Assembly (NCBI GenBank): GCA_001986395.2
Contig: MQVO02000012.1
Span: 124,001-188,000, forward strand
Length of the DNA: 64,000 nt
Source: Irpex lacteus
Taxonomy: Eukaryota; Basidiomycota; Agaricomycetes; Polyporales; Irpicaceae
Direction: 5' to 3'
Positions 54,203 through 64,000 of this stretch are shown here, piece by piece. The position numbers and the translations under genes are program-made. The notes under the pieces are model-generated. The model had not been told where the DNA came from and ran no database searches. It saw nothing but the letters and a program-made list of their open reading frames with translations. The number at the start of each line of letters is the position of its first letter. The stretch's first letter is position 1.

Positions 54203-56880
54203 ATGTCTTCTCGCGCCAAGGGCCACACTTCTGTGGCCTCGAATAGCGCCGATGTTCTCCCTGCAAAGAATGCCTCTGGGGAGTTAAATTTAGAAGGGAT
54301 GGATCCGGAGTATGCGAGGGTGTTAGAGAGAACGAAGGGTCAATGGACTGGTCTCCTACCACCCCAACTCTTTCTGGACGTGTTTATGGCAGACGCTCCC
54401 TCAGATGCACCATCCGACATCGAGTTTCCTTCTAACGCGTCCTCGAGCTCTGAAATGGCCAAATTATTCGTGAGTAAAACCCACGAATGTCATCGTTTGT
54501 GTGCCTTGCTTACATAGTTCAGGCCACATATGTCGAAGACACGAAGATCTGTCCCGGCCTTGTACTTCATTCCTTCGCATATCCAGACTCTTCCCCGCCC
54601 GACGACCCCTCCACATCTATTACTGGCCAGAACGACCACTCCCACTCCCACTCGGACGAAGCTGAAAAGAATGTGGCCTTGGTTTTGGAGGATGATGATG
54701 GAACGGATACGTCTCTGAAAGGCGAAGAGGTGGTGGCCGAGTCAGAAGAGACAACCGGAGACAGGGATACTTTCACTTGGCACCAGTTGGCCCTCATGAT
54801 CGAATTCAAGTGCTCCAAGAGCCCTTTCTACTCAGTCGCTGATGCTAAGCGGGCGCGTACCATCGAGAAGCAAGACCCAGAAAGTATCTTCACACGCCTC
54901 ATGCTTGCCATGTACGCCAGAGAGGCGTTCATTCACCATCAACGGACTCATCTCTTTCAACTCCTTATCGTCGGGAACCAGGCGCATTTTATTCGATGGG
55001 ATCGCGCTGGGGCCATTGTTTCTAGTGCATCGGACTATATCGAGGACCCTCAGTCACTCGTGCAGTTCCTCTGGCGGTTTACCCATATGACCCCACGTCA
55101 GAGTGGATGGGACATGACAGCGTGTATTCCTTCAACAGACGAGTTGTCTCGCTTCCAGAAAGCGATTGAAGGCTGGATAGAGCGTTGTGGGGGAGTTGAG
55201 AGCATCCAACTCACATTTGGCGCAGAGGACACCCTGGACTCGGAATACCCTGCTTACAAGATCAATGTCGAGCCGGGGCGAATTGGGACACGACAAGAGC
55301 TCATTATACAGAAGCCTCTTGTGTGTTCTCGCGACGTTCTTGGGAGAGCTACGAGAGCTTATATCGCGTACAATCTCCAAAGTGACGAAATCGTGTTCTT
55401 CAAGGATGGCTGGCGTACCGAGTCGGAGCATAATCTGGCAGAGGACACAATTCACGCGAAGCTGAAGCGTCTTGGAATTCCTAACACTCCTCGTGTTCTC
55501 TGTGCCGGCGACGTTGCGCTCGAAGGGATCGAGCAGGAAACCCTCCTCTTATCAAGGCATTTGGTCAGCGCGTGGCTTGTGTCTAGCTCGTTATCCTCCC
55601 ACCGATATCATCATCGTGTTGTCCAGGAGCTCGCATACCCTTTAGAATTTCTTAAATCCGACGAAGAATTCATAGTGGTGCTGAGAGACTGCTGCGTCGG
55701 TCAGTCCCACTTATCACTATCTCATCATATACGGCATCTAATCTTTAACTCCTCAGCGATTCAAAAGGCGCATCGGAAAGGCATACTTCATCGGGACCTC
55801 AGCATTGGGAATATAATGGCCAAGTTCAGCGCTGCTGGAGTGTTTGAAGGAGGTGTTCTGATTGACTGGGACCTTAGTGGCACCACAACTGATCGTAGCC
55901 CCAATCGTGGTCGAGTGAGTGATCATCACGATGTATGTGAAAGTTATAGGCTGTTCTGACATGCATGATAGGGGACGTGGCCTTTCTTATCCATCGACAT
56001 ACTGCAAGATCCAAGCAAACCTTTCGAGATCATGGACGATCTGCAATCTCTGTTCTGGGTCCTCCTCTACATCTGCATGCGTTTCTTGGACGACGACTCA
56101 CCAGAGAGCATCGACCTTCAAACTATCCTTCTTCAGAGAGAGCGCGCCATCGTCAACGGGAGGACTGAGTGTCTAGGTGGTAGTATGAAGGTGGACTTCT
56201 TGCTCGATCGACAGTTCGAAGATCTCACTTTCACCTCGAGCCGCATGGAGGAGCTCGTGAAGACTATGGCTATTAAGTGGAAGAAGTACTACAGACTATG
56301 GGAGGCTATCGACCATGCCAGTTGCAAGGAGGGTCTAGCTTCAGCAACCTCCAAGTTCAGGCAATACAAGACTCAAGTGAGCGACCCACAGTTCTGGATA
56401 GATCTCCTTGATGGATTCATACGCGGAGAGGTCGACGAGGACGGAGCTGTACACCATCAAGTGCCGCGATTTCTCAGTCGGCCCACCCCCGTCAATTTGG
56501 CTGAGGACATTTGCGTCTTTGGAGCGCTGGGATCGGGACTTCAAGATTCACCTTCCACAATTCCTCGGGAGACCGCTGAAGTCACCAAGGCCTGTCCTCG
56601 GAGCCATAAACGCACTCACGCCGAGCTCTGGTCAGATGTCGAGTCTCTCATCGTTACACATACCCTTGCCACTCCTCTGGTTAAAAGAACCAAAGACATG
56701 GAGGATTCCACTCGCGGAGAAGACACGTATTGGGCCTGGCCACAGACAGTAGTAGACGTCTCAACAGCTTTACCTCGAACTCCACCGCCGAAGGGGGTAG
56801 GTACACCAACTGCAGAGCTTGCACCTCATATACCTCCCGATGACACACGCCTAACTGATGAGGTACCAGATACTGAGTAG
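54203..56880 (+). CDS. FunK1-type fungal protein kinase, ~836 aa
   Basis: Exons 54203-54469, 54523-55699, 55757-55914 and 55972-56880, 837 codons. FunK1 is a kinase-like family expanded in multicellular basidiomycetes. Visible features: an N-terminal region with WHQLALMIEFKCSKSPF and LMLAMYAREAFIHHQRTHLF; an ATP-lobe region around LGRATRAYIAYNLQSDEIVF (missing a clear VAIK motif) followed by FKDGWRTESEHN; the catalytic loop ILHRDLSIGNIM (Asp about residue 495); VLIDWDLSG in place of DFG; GTWPFLSIDIL in place of the APE region; and DDLQSLFWVLLYICMRFL. The C-terminal ~200 residues are disordered. The 57-nt second intron keeps the frame open if retained. Biological role is unknown, with sexual development often suggested for the family. 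A second, partial member lies at the right window edge. Confidence 0.92.
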
Positions 56881-57888
56881 GCAGAAGAAGTCAAACGAAG
56901 AAGCGACTAGCAACGTGATCGGGCAGCCGCCGGTATCTGTACCAATATTCCTCTTAGACATGTTAAATCAACAGTAAAGTTTGCGCAGGGCATAGTTGAC
57001 GATTAGTATGACCGATCAAGTAGATATGTGAAGAGTATTTGAACCCTTCACTCGATGGAACAAAGGCACTGTTATCGTGAACCATAGTGACTGCCTTTTG
57101 TAGACAGTACTAACCTCTAACGGTGATACTAGCCGAAGACAGCTACCAGCCGTAACTTGCTAGTGGAAGCTGAACTTACTCTCCACTTACCAAGTACTAC
57201 TACTTCGCGCTCGACTGTAGTCTAACTTCGACTCAATAAGCCTTCCCAGTGTCAGCACCCGCCATATTGCGACCCTTTTCGAGTAGCGCTTCACAAAGGA
57301 TAGCGTTTCGCTGGTGATACACTCGAAGATCGCCTTCACAGCCCTTCCATCGAACCAAACCCTCAGCAATTCAGCGACCAACAAAACCCTCAAGGATGTT
57401 TCTGACGGATCAATGCATGCGCAGCAACCTCGCACTGGTCTGCGGCCCTAAGATGTGAAGGCCCGTATTTGAGGTGTTCTCGTAAGCGTTTCCAAGCCAG
57501 CATCAGACGCCTTCTCTACCCTTCGTTCGTCCACAGCGGCGCACAGGAGAACGCGTACTTGAAAAGTTCGGAAGAGTGCAATTCAGGTCTGCTGTAATTA
57601 TACCTGCTGGTTTTCGATAGATTCAGTCCTGTCTCTTCGGGCATGGTTGCTAGACATATCTGAGTCTCGGGCCAGCAACATCAGGTCATGGATGGCCGTC
57701 CATCGTATATCGGGCATATGGCAGACATCAATATTCAATGGCGGTGAGCACAGACTCTCTCGTCTTCACCCTCTTTGCAGCATCCAATCAGGTTGTGTCA
57801 TGACTACCAAGCCCAAGCGGTATAAAAAGTGTCGCTTGTTAGATGGGTAGCGGGTTACGCTCGAACCGAGTGCATTTCCATCACCGAC
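56881..57888. other. 1-kb intergenic upstream of amidase copy 2
   Basis: Contains the amidase promoter with the TATA box at 57821. The minus-strand frame at 57187-57435 has no motif and is not supported. Confidence 0.4.
57821..57828 (+). promoter_or_regulatory. TATA box of amidase copy 2
   Basis: TATAAAAA is 68 bp upstream of the ATG at 57889, similar to the 79-bp spacing in copy 1. Confidence 0.65.
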
Positions 57889-60191
57889 ATGGCCTTCAGC
57901 AAGGTCCTCAGCCTCATTTCACTTATCAGCTACCTTGCACTCGATGCACATGCAGCTGTTGCTTTGACTGGCCAAACGATCCTCGTTGGAGACATCTCAT
58001 ACTACGTCCCCCCAGACTACGTGGCGCAGCTGGAGCTTGGGTCTCATAGTTTGGCTCTGAACAGCTCTGACCTTGTGCCGTTTACTTTCGTCTCGACGAC
58101 AGCTTCCGGGTTCACGGAGAGCGACCTCGCATCTTTGAGCAGGAATTACAGTGCATCTGACGACGTATGGCAGGCTTCTTTCCTACAAGGTACATCTCCG
58201 TTTCAAATGTCAGCTGTCCTTCCTATTTCCAACACTTCTAACGACATATCATTGTAGGTGTCTATATATTGAGCTCAAACAACAGGACGTCGGTCACCTT
58301 GATCCCAGGGCAAAACTCTGTCAAAGTCGTGTTGGGATCAAACACTGCACCTTCAACGAAGCAGATCCCCAGCGGACCTTACTTTGTAGATCCTGAGACT
58401 GGCAACGTCCATGAAGGTCAGCGCGCAATGTACCTGTCCGTTGCCCTTCTGATGATGATAGTTCACTCGCAGCTTGGAGACTTTATGACGATACCAATGG
58501 TGCATGCCTGTACGGCACTATCCCAGATGGAAAGGGTGGTTACAAGCAGCTTCCGGCTCACGCCAATGGAGACGCCACACAAGGCGTCGCAGTTCCCTCG
58601 CGTCTCTACTTCACTCCTTCCGCTGAACAGCCTCTGGCTGGCAAACGTGTTGCCGTCAAGGACATTTTTGATATTGCAGGCTTGAAAACCTCGTGTGGCA
58701 ACCGTGCGTTCTTCGACCTATACCCCGCCAAGAACGAGACTGCTCCTGCAATTCAACGATGGATCAATGGCGGTGCCATCATCGTCTGCAAGACTTTCCC
58801 TTCTCAATTCGCCAACGGCGAGACTGCCACCGCCGACTGGGTCGACTATCATGCCCCGTATAACCCTCGAGGTGACGGTTATCAGGACGGTAGCTCGTCT
58901 TCTACTGGATCGGGGGTTGCGGTTGCCGCTTACGATTGGCTGGACTATGCTATTGGAAGCGACACGGGAGGATCTATGCGTGGACCTGCTGCTGCCAATG
59001 GCGTTTATGGTAATAGGCCATCTCATGGTGCTGTGTCGCTGGATGGTGTGATGCCTCTGTCACCCGAGCTTGATACTGCTGGGGTCTTTGCGAGGGATGC
59101 TAAGAGCTGGAAGCTTGCCGGTGATTGGTGGTACAAGGACTACAAGCAAGTGCGTGTCTGGTTTGTGTCCAAATTGTACAGTATACTGACTTAGGGCTCT
59201 TCTCCTCGATAGTTCGACAAATACCCTACGAAGATCCTCTTTCCTGTCGATGGCTTCGGGAGCAGCTTCCTGACCACTCCTCCGGTCAACGGCACTGGGG
59301 ACGCAATGTTCAACGAGTTCATCACCAAACTCGAAGGTTTCCTTCAGACGAATCGTACAGAAGTGAACGTCACAGATCTATGGCAACAGACCAGTCCTCT
59401 GATCGCGCAAGGCCAAAACCCTCCTCCCTCCCTCGAAACCGTTCTCAACACGACATACTCCGACCTCATCACCCTTGACCAAATTGCTTTGGTTGCCGAT
59501 CCCTTTATTGCGGATTATAAGGCAGCCAGGAACGGACGTGCGCCATTTGTTGACCCTGCTCCGCTGGCCCGGTGGGCATACGGCCGTGGGTTGTCGAATG
59601 GCACTCAGCAGAAGATAGATGCCATTGCGAACAAGACATTATACATGAACTGGTTCCAGCAGGATGTTCTCGGGCTCAATAATGAGACGTGTTCGAACTC
59701 TATCTTGGTGTACCCTCTGGACGCTGGATTCACGAATTATCGCAATGAATACCACAGGTTCGTTTCTTTCTGCCTAAATTGTCTATACGTATCCCTTTAC
59801 TGAAATGACTCTAGCTCCCCTCCTCGTGCACCCTTTGGGTATGGCTTCACTCGCGCTGCTGTGTTTGCCGAACTTCCCGACATGGTTCTCCCAGGTGTGT
59901 TGATCCCTTACTTTGAGTCACTTGTAAGAGACTAATTGATGTGTACACGAAGTGGGCGAGCTCCCCTATAATTCGACTGTCACAGGCACCACGGAATATC
60001 TGCCTGTTAGCATCAGCGTCGTCGCAAACAAGGCTTGTGCACGTATTTCCAGTGTCATTACAATGTTCTGAACGCTAATCTGCTCTATTGCTCGTATATT
60101 CCAGGACTTGATGTTATTTAGCTTATTTGGTAAGCTTGCAGATGCCGGTATCTTGAAGATGGTCAAGACTGGGTCCACGCTCTTCCTTTAA
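57889..60191 (+). CDS. Secreted amidase-signature protein, copy 2, 644 aa
   Basis: Seven exons: 57889-58189, 58258-58416, 58473-59149, 59213-59757, 59815-59894, 59953-60038 and 60105-60191, 645 codons. Exons 3, 4, 6 and 7 have exactly the same lengths as in copy 1 (677, 545, 86 and 87 nt). Signal peptide: [19 protein letters not shown]. The Ser-Ser-Lys triad is intact in [23 protein letters not shown] and [20 protein letters not shown]. The C-terminal [19 protein letters not shown] matches copy 1. Predicted extracellular amide hydrolase of unknown substrate. The last intron has a GC donor (GCACGT after codon TGT at 60036-60038), whereas copy 1 has GTAAGT there; using the nearby GT instead would bring an early stop. 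The copy lies 16 kb from copy 1 in the opposite orientation. Confidence 0.93.
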
Positions 60192-60613
60192 AGACTGTGA
60201 CATTAGTAGTTCTCCTGTTCTGGACGCTTTGCGAAGTTATTTAACTGTCGCAAAGACATATAACCATCATACTTGTTAATTGGTACACTTAGATCCATAT
60301 ACTTGTTAATATGAACATGAAATAGGCACTCGTCTGTTGTCGTTTGGCGAAAGGGAAGTTGTAGGGGCCCGGGTGCGCCATGTCACACCTTCCGGTATGC
60401 TTGTGACGAAATTGTGACGGCTTTGAGCGACCTTCGCAAAACCATACGCATGCGACTTCTTACTTCCTCCCTGCACTCTGCACCCACTACCTACAACGAT
60501 GAGCTCCTCCACCACTACCCTCTTCAACCGCAAATATGGTCAAGCTTGCCAGGCGTCACTCAAGTCGTAGTAGCCTGTGAACGGAACACAACCGGCTCTT
60601 TTCACATGCTACC
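60192..60613. other. Intergenic between amidase copy 2 and Nudix gene
   Basis: 3' UTR of the amidase and promoter of the Nudix gene. No gene seen. Confidence 0.45.
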
Positions 60614-61896
60614 ATGAACTTGAGCTTGAGACCGCTTTCCACGTCTTTTCCTAGGCTTCCAAGAGCTGTATTTGAGCGAGCAAGGCTTGTCGAACAACCA
60701 AGAAGAAGCATACGACGTACACACGACATGGCTGGGAAACGCGCTACACAAGAACCCAGGCTCTCAGCCAGTCTCATCGTTGTCAACCAGCGGAATGAGA
60801 TTCTGTTGGTGCAGAGGAACCCAAAGTCGAGTGCCTTCGCGGGTATGCACGTACGTCTCATATTATATGGAGGGGCTCTATTGAGTATAGCACTCTTGCT
60901 AACTATACGTGCAGGTCTTCCCCGGAGGAAACTACGACTTCGCGCAAGATGCCGGGTCGTTGGAGATGACAGCCATAAGGGAGACGTTCGAGGAGACGGG
61001 CGTTTTACTCGCATCCCCTTCGAATGATAATAGAAGGTATCCGAGCGATGCGGAGCTGGACGAGGCGCGAGCAAGAATACACTCACAGAAAGAGAAGTTT
61101 GGGGAGTTCTTGGAGAAGTGGGGTCTGCGTGCGGAGGTTGGAAGACTGTTGAAGTTTACTATGTGGACGACGCCCGTTAATCAGCCGAGGTGAGTTTATT
61201 GTCTTGATTGACTACTATGATAATCTGACTCGAGTTTCATACGCTTAAGGCGTTTCAAAACGCAATTCTACGTAGCCTTCCTTCCCTCTCCTTCTTCTTC
61301 CGCCCTCAATGTCACAGCTACCACGACAAGTACCTTTACCTCTGGCGACAAACAAGACCGGCTCCCCACCCCCGATGGCGGCCTCGAAGTCGTCGCCGCG
61401 CGTTACATCCATCCCACCGACGCCCTCCACGAATGCGCCGCTCGCAAGATCGCACTAATGCCTCCACAATATTACCTCGTCTCAACCCTCGCACCGTTAC
61501 TTGACGGCCAAGTGAGTACACCTGAGCAGCGGGAACGGGTGGAGAGGCTTGCCAGTGGGGCGTTTGGGAGGATGGATGTGAACCCTGTGCCGTTGACGCT
61601 TTTACCTGGTCAAGAAGCTGAGGTCAAGCGGGTTGGGAAGGGCTGGTCGTGTTTGGTGTATGAGGGAGATGAAGCTAGAGGGGGTGTAAAGGGAAGGAGA
61701 CATCGGTCTTTGGTTAAGTTTGAGAAGCCTGGGGTACGTCTCGCGCCGTGAGTCGAGTTCCTCCAAACGTCAGTTATTCACGTTATATGGGCAGATGATC
61801 TCGGAGATCGAGTTGCAAAGAAACTTTGACGTGTACGATGAAGGTGTTGTTGAGCGTTTAGTCTCGGACGCGGAGAGGGAGAGGTCGCGATTGTAA
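60614..61896 (+). CDS. Nudix hydrolase, NUDT19-like, peroxisomal, 365 aa
   Basis: Exons 60614-60850, 60915-61189, 61250-61733 and 61795-61896, 366 codons. The Nudix fold starts at LSASLIVVNQRNEILLVQRN; VFPGGNYD and then LEMTAIRETFEETGVLL form the Nudix box, with the REtfEEtG core that binds metal. The spacing between GG and RE is enlarged, as in NUDT7/NUDT19 proteins that hydrolyse coenzyme A and acyl-CoA diesters. The protein ends in Ser-Arg-Leu, a type 1 peroxisomal targeting signal, which fits that assignment. The N-terminus is Arg-rich (RLVEQPRRSIRRTH), and translation from the Met at codon 39 would remove it, so a mitochondrial or second start is possible. Length agrees with NUDT19 (about 375). 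The gene is tail-to-tail with an HRI1 gene, 19 bp between stop codons. Confidence 0.9.
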
Positions 61897-61915
61897 GCCG
61901 TATTGTACGATTTTG

Positions 61916-62623
61916 CTAATCATATGAAGGATTCCACACATAGTCTTCCACTGTCTGCCACTCCCATCGCGCGCCCTCGAACTCATCAACCGCAGGAACA
62001 TCGATGGTAGTTCTATCCAACGCGTTTCCTTTGGGGAAAGGAACTGCCTGTGACTGGTCACCATACGATTTGACTCCCTTCCACTCCTTCAAAAAGTGCC
62101 ATCGAATGGCCGAGACACCTTTGACATTCCTCGCTACCACTTGCGCCCACTGCCCAACCAAAATAAAAATCCCTCTTGTATCCGAGCTCGTACCACTTTC
62201 GGGGACCGGTAGAAGTCGAAGCACAACAACGCGTGATCCGGACGGAACCTGCTCGTCTCTCCACACCTCTTCATACGCCTCTACCTTCCCACTCTCCGGA
62301 TTCACCATCTCACCGCGCTCGACTTCACTCCCATCTTCCAAAATCTCACAATGCCCAATGTCCGGAGCCGCCTCCACCCCACCTTCAATAGCACGATTGT
62401 CCACGAAGTGATCCCACTGACACCTCCCGTCCTCATAGTACTTCTTCACTCCAGCGAACGCCCACTCGCACTTCGTCGGAGCGGAATGTAGAGGACGGAA
62501 GTCGGTGAAGAGGTTGGTGGTGCCTCCTCCGTTTAGGACAAGCGTGTCTGTGGGCTCGGTGGGTGGGTTTGGGAGGAAGCGAATGGATGTGCGATGGGAT
62601 ATCGATGGAGGTCGAGGGTCCAT
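61916..62623 (-). CDS. HRI1: HRI1-family protein, 235 aa
   Basis: A single exon starts with the ATG at 62623. Recognisable family landmarks in order: TDTLVLNGGGTTNLFTDFRP (first beta strands), CEWAFAGVKKYY, GRCQWDHFVDNRAI, VERGEMVNPESGKVEAYEEV and WRDEQVPSGSR, RGIFILVGQWAQVVARNVKG, and the Trp-rich end GARWEWQTVEDYVW. This pattern fits the fungal HRI1 family, whose yeast member was found by interaction with the kinase Hrr25 and with the Sec62/63 translocon; the fold is two lipocalin-like barrels (established knowledge, quoted from memory). No signal peptide or membrane segment, so it is cytosolic. Its 3' end faces the Nudix gene with overlapping UTRs likely. Confidence 0.78.
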   Translation of the reverse strand: MDPRPPSISHRTSIRFLPNPPTEPTDTLVLNGGGTTNLFTDFRPLHSAPTKCEWAFAGVKKYYEDGRCQWDHFVDNRAIEGGVEAAPDIGHCEILEDGSEVERGEMVNPESGKVEAYEEVWRDEQVPSGSRVVVLRLLPVPESGTSSDTRGIFILVGQWAQVVARNVKGVSAIRWHFLKEWKGVKSYGDQSQAVPFPKGNALDRTTIDVPAVDEFEGARWEWQTVEDYVWNPSYD

Positions 62624-62829
62624 TGGGTGGGGTTTGGTCTGATGAGCGCGGAGTACGAGGGTGGTGGTGGTGGTAAAGAAGGAAGAGAGATGACGATTGC
62701 TTCTTCAGGCAATTCAATTCAGGTTCTGCCCGCAGCTCCGAGCGGGCCGGACTCTACTATCTCAATTTCCGGGGTACGTCGCATGAAAATACAGGTTATG
62801 AACTGCTTCTGCCCTACACTACTCGTCTA

Positions 62830-64000
62830 CTACAACCTCCGCAACTTCTTGCCCCTTCGCCTGGTCTGTGGCGCCCTCCCCTTCGTCTGATCAACTGTCA
62901 AGTTGCCCTGGGGCTTAGACTTGGGTGTCTTCGTCGTGTTCGGAGGTGTATCGACATTCGCTTCGTTCGAACCCTCTAGTTTACGGATCTCGGAGGTCGC
63001 GGTCAGAGGAACTGACGACGATGCCTGATAGCCTGGTGCTGACGACTGGCTGTCTTCAATCGAAGGACCTTCCGAGCCTGATTCGTCCCCAGATTCCACG
63101 TATCTGGTTGTTGCAGGCCCGCTAGGCTCGCTGTCGACGTCACTGCAATCAGCGTCATCGCGGCTTCTTTTGCTCTGTGCCTGCTCTTGCTGGTCTGCCG
63201 GAACCGGCTCTGGTGTAGCCCTGGTCCAACGAGACTGCATGGTCTTCCTCGAAGCATTCGACTTCTGCGCTTCCATAACACGTAGCTCCTTGCCCATAGC
63301 CTCCGCTATTCTGTCATTCTGTTTCACGGTAGACTCCAACGGAAAAGGGCGTCTTTTATCCGGTGCCCATCGATTGACGTCGAACGCCGCTTTGTACACC
63401 GAACTCCAGAAGTGAGGGCTGCATACCTGTGCGTACTTCATAGCGAAGGCTTGCGCAATCGGAGCCTGCTCTGCCAGTACTGGATCGTCGACAGCGTGGC
63501 AGGTCCCGGCGATGTCTAGTGCAGCCTGGATACTCGGTATGTCCGCTCGGTTCAGCTCCGCCTTGAGCCGGTAATATTGCTTCCAATGGGTTGCCATTGT
63601 CCCCAACAACCACCCTACGCTCCTAGACTCGAGACTATCGGCAAAATCTCCTATCTTGTCGTCCAGGAAGAACTGCTTCTTCAACTTGCCGCCTACGTAG
63701 TACAGATGGCCATTGATGATGGCGGTGTCCTGCTCTACGAACATGTCGCCGGAGAGCTTACTCGGGTGCTCGAATAGGGCAACAATGGCCCAGAGTAGGA
63801 CCCAAAAGAGAGCTTGAAGATCGTCCAGAATGTCGTGGGGCTTCAGTGGATCCTCCAGCTGCTCGATGGATGAGAAGTTCCATATAGCCTCAGAAGGCTA
63901 CGAATAAGTCAGTATTCCGGCTTCGAACTCAAGAGATGGTATTTGAATTACTCACGTCGAGTCGGTGACCTTGCAACTGTTCACGGGCAGTTTGTTTACC
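62830..64000 (-). CDS. FunK1-type protein kinase, 3' part (cut by window edge)
   Basis: Two exons are visible: complement(62830-63897, 63956-64000), in phase; the 5' part lies beyond the window. The visible part begins in the activation-segment region (QLQGHRLD joined to PSEAIWNFSS), then IEQLEDPLKPHDILDDLQAL, FWVLLWAIVALFEH and a helical region with MATHWKQYYRLKAEL, which corresponds to MAIKWKKYYRLWEAI in the gene at 54203-56880. The last ~170 residues are disordered, with acidic and Ser-rich parts and a basic end (TRRRGKKLRRL) that could be a nuclear localisation signal. The HRD loop is not in view, so catalytic status is unknown. Confidence 0.85.

Noticed and set aside
57187..57435. 82-codon minus-strand frame upstream of amidase copy 2
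   Set aside because: No family resemblance, no splice-supported extension.
1..64000. CRISPR arrays, bacterial operons or prophage
   Set aside because: The window is clearly eukaryotic; no regularly spaced repeats of that kind were seen.

Overview
This window is nuclear DNA of a basidiomycete fungus, most likely an agaricomycete. The evidence is many 49-70 nt spliceosomal introns, class I hydrophobins, FunK1-type fungal protein kinases, F-box genes, Zn2Cys6 transcription factors with tiny exons, a fungal chromovirus and a tRNA with an intron. I cannot name the species. Exon models were built by hand from GT/GC...AG sites, reading phase and remembered family patterns. No search was run.

Layout. 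1-4.1 kb: an intron-containing tRNA-Lys(CUU) and a five-exon gene of unknown function on the minus strand. 4.1-17.6 kb: a complete and young Ty3/gypsy chromovirus. It has 434-bp LTRs differing at two sites, a 5-bp target duplication, Gag, an in-frame UGA, Pol with a chromodomain, and an extra 655-codon ORF of unknown function. Its 3' LTR is split by a 1.9-kb non-autonomous hAT element with a clean 8-bp target duplication. 18-24 kb: two F-box-like paralogues separated by a 2-kb non-coding stretch with two diverged copies of a ~300-bp unit. 24.7-31.3 kb: a small secreted cysteine-rich protein, a candidate 89-residue protein and a leucine-rich-repeat protein. 31.5-37 kb: two Zn2Cys6 regulators. 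37.6-38.9 kb: an alpha/beta hydrolase, divergent from the second regulator.

39.5-45.1 kb: a secreted amidase and two tandem hydrophobins. 46.7-48.1 kb: a type III polyketide synthase. 49.3-50.9 kb: a seven-helix membrane protein. 51.2-53.8 kb: the mitochondrial ABC transporter ATM1. 54.2-56.9 kb: a FunK1 kinase. 57.9-60.2 kb: a second secreted amidase, an inverted paralogue of the first with the same seven-exon structure. 60.6-62.6 kb: a Nudix hydrolase with a peroxisomal C-terminus, tail-to-tail with an HRI1-family gene. 62.8-64 kb: the 3' part of another FunK1 gene, cut by the window edge.

I see no clear biosynthetic cluster. The type III PKS stands among unrelated genes, although secreted proteins (hydrophobins, amidases) and regulators are concentrated around it. 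The least explained items are the third ORF of the retrotransposon, the Gag-UGA-Pol arrangement, the GC-AG introns that differ between the amidase paralogues, and the 6-nt exons inside both zinc-cluster motifs.
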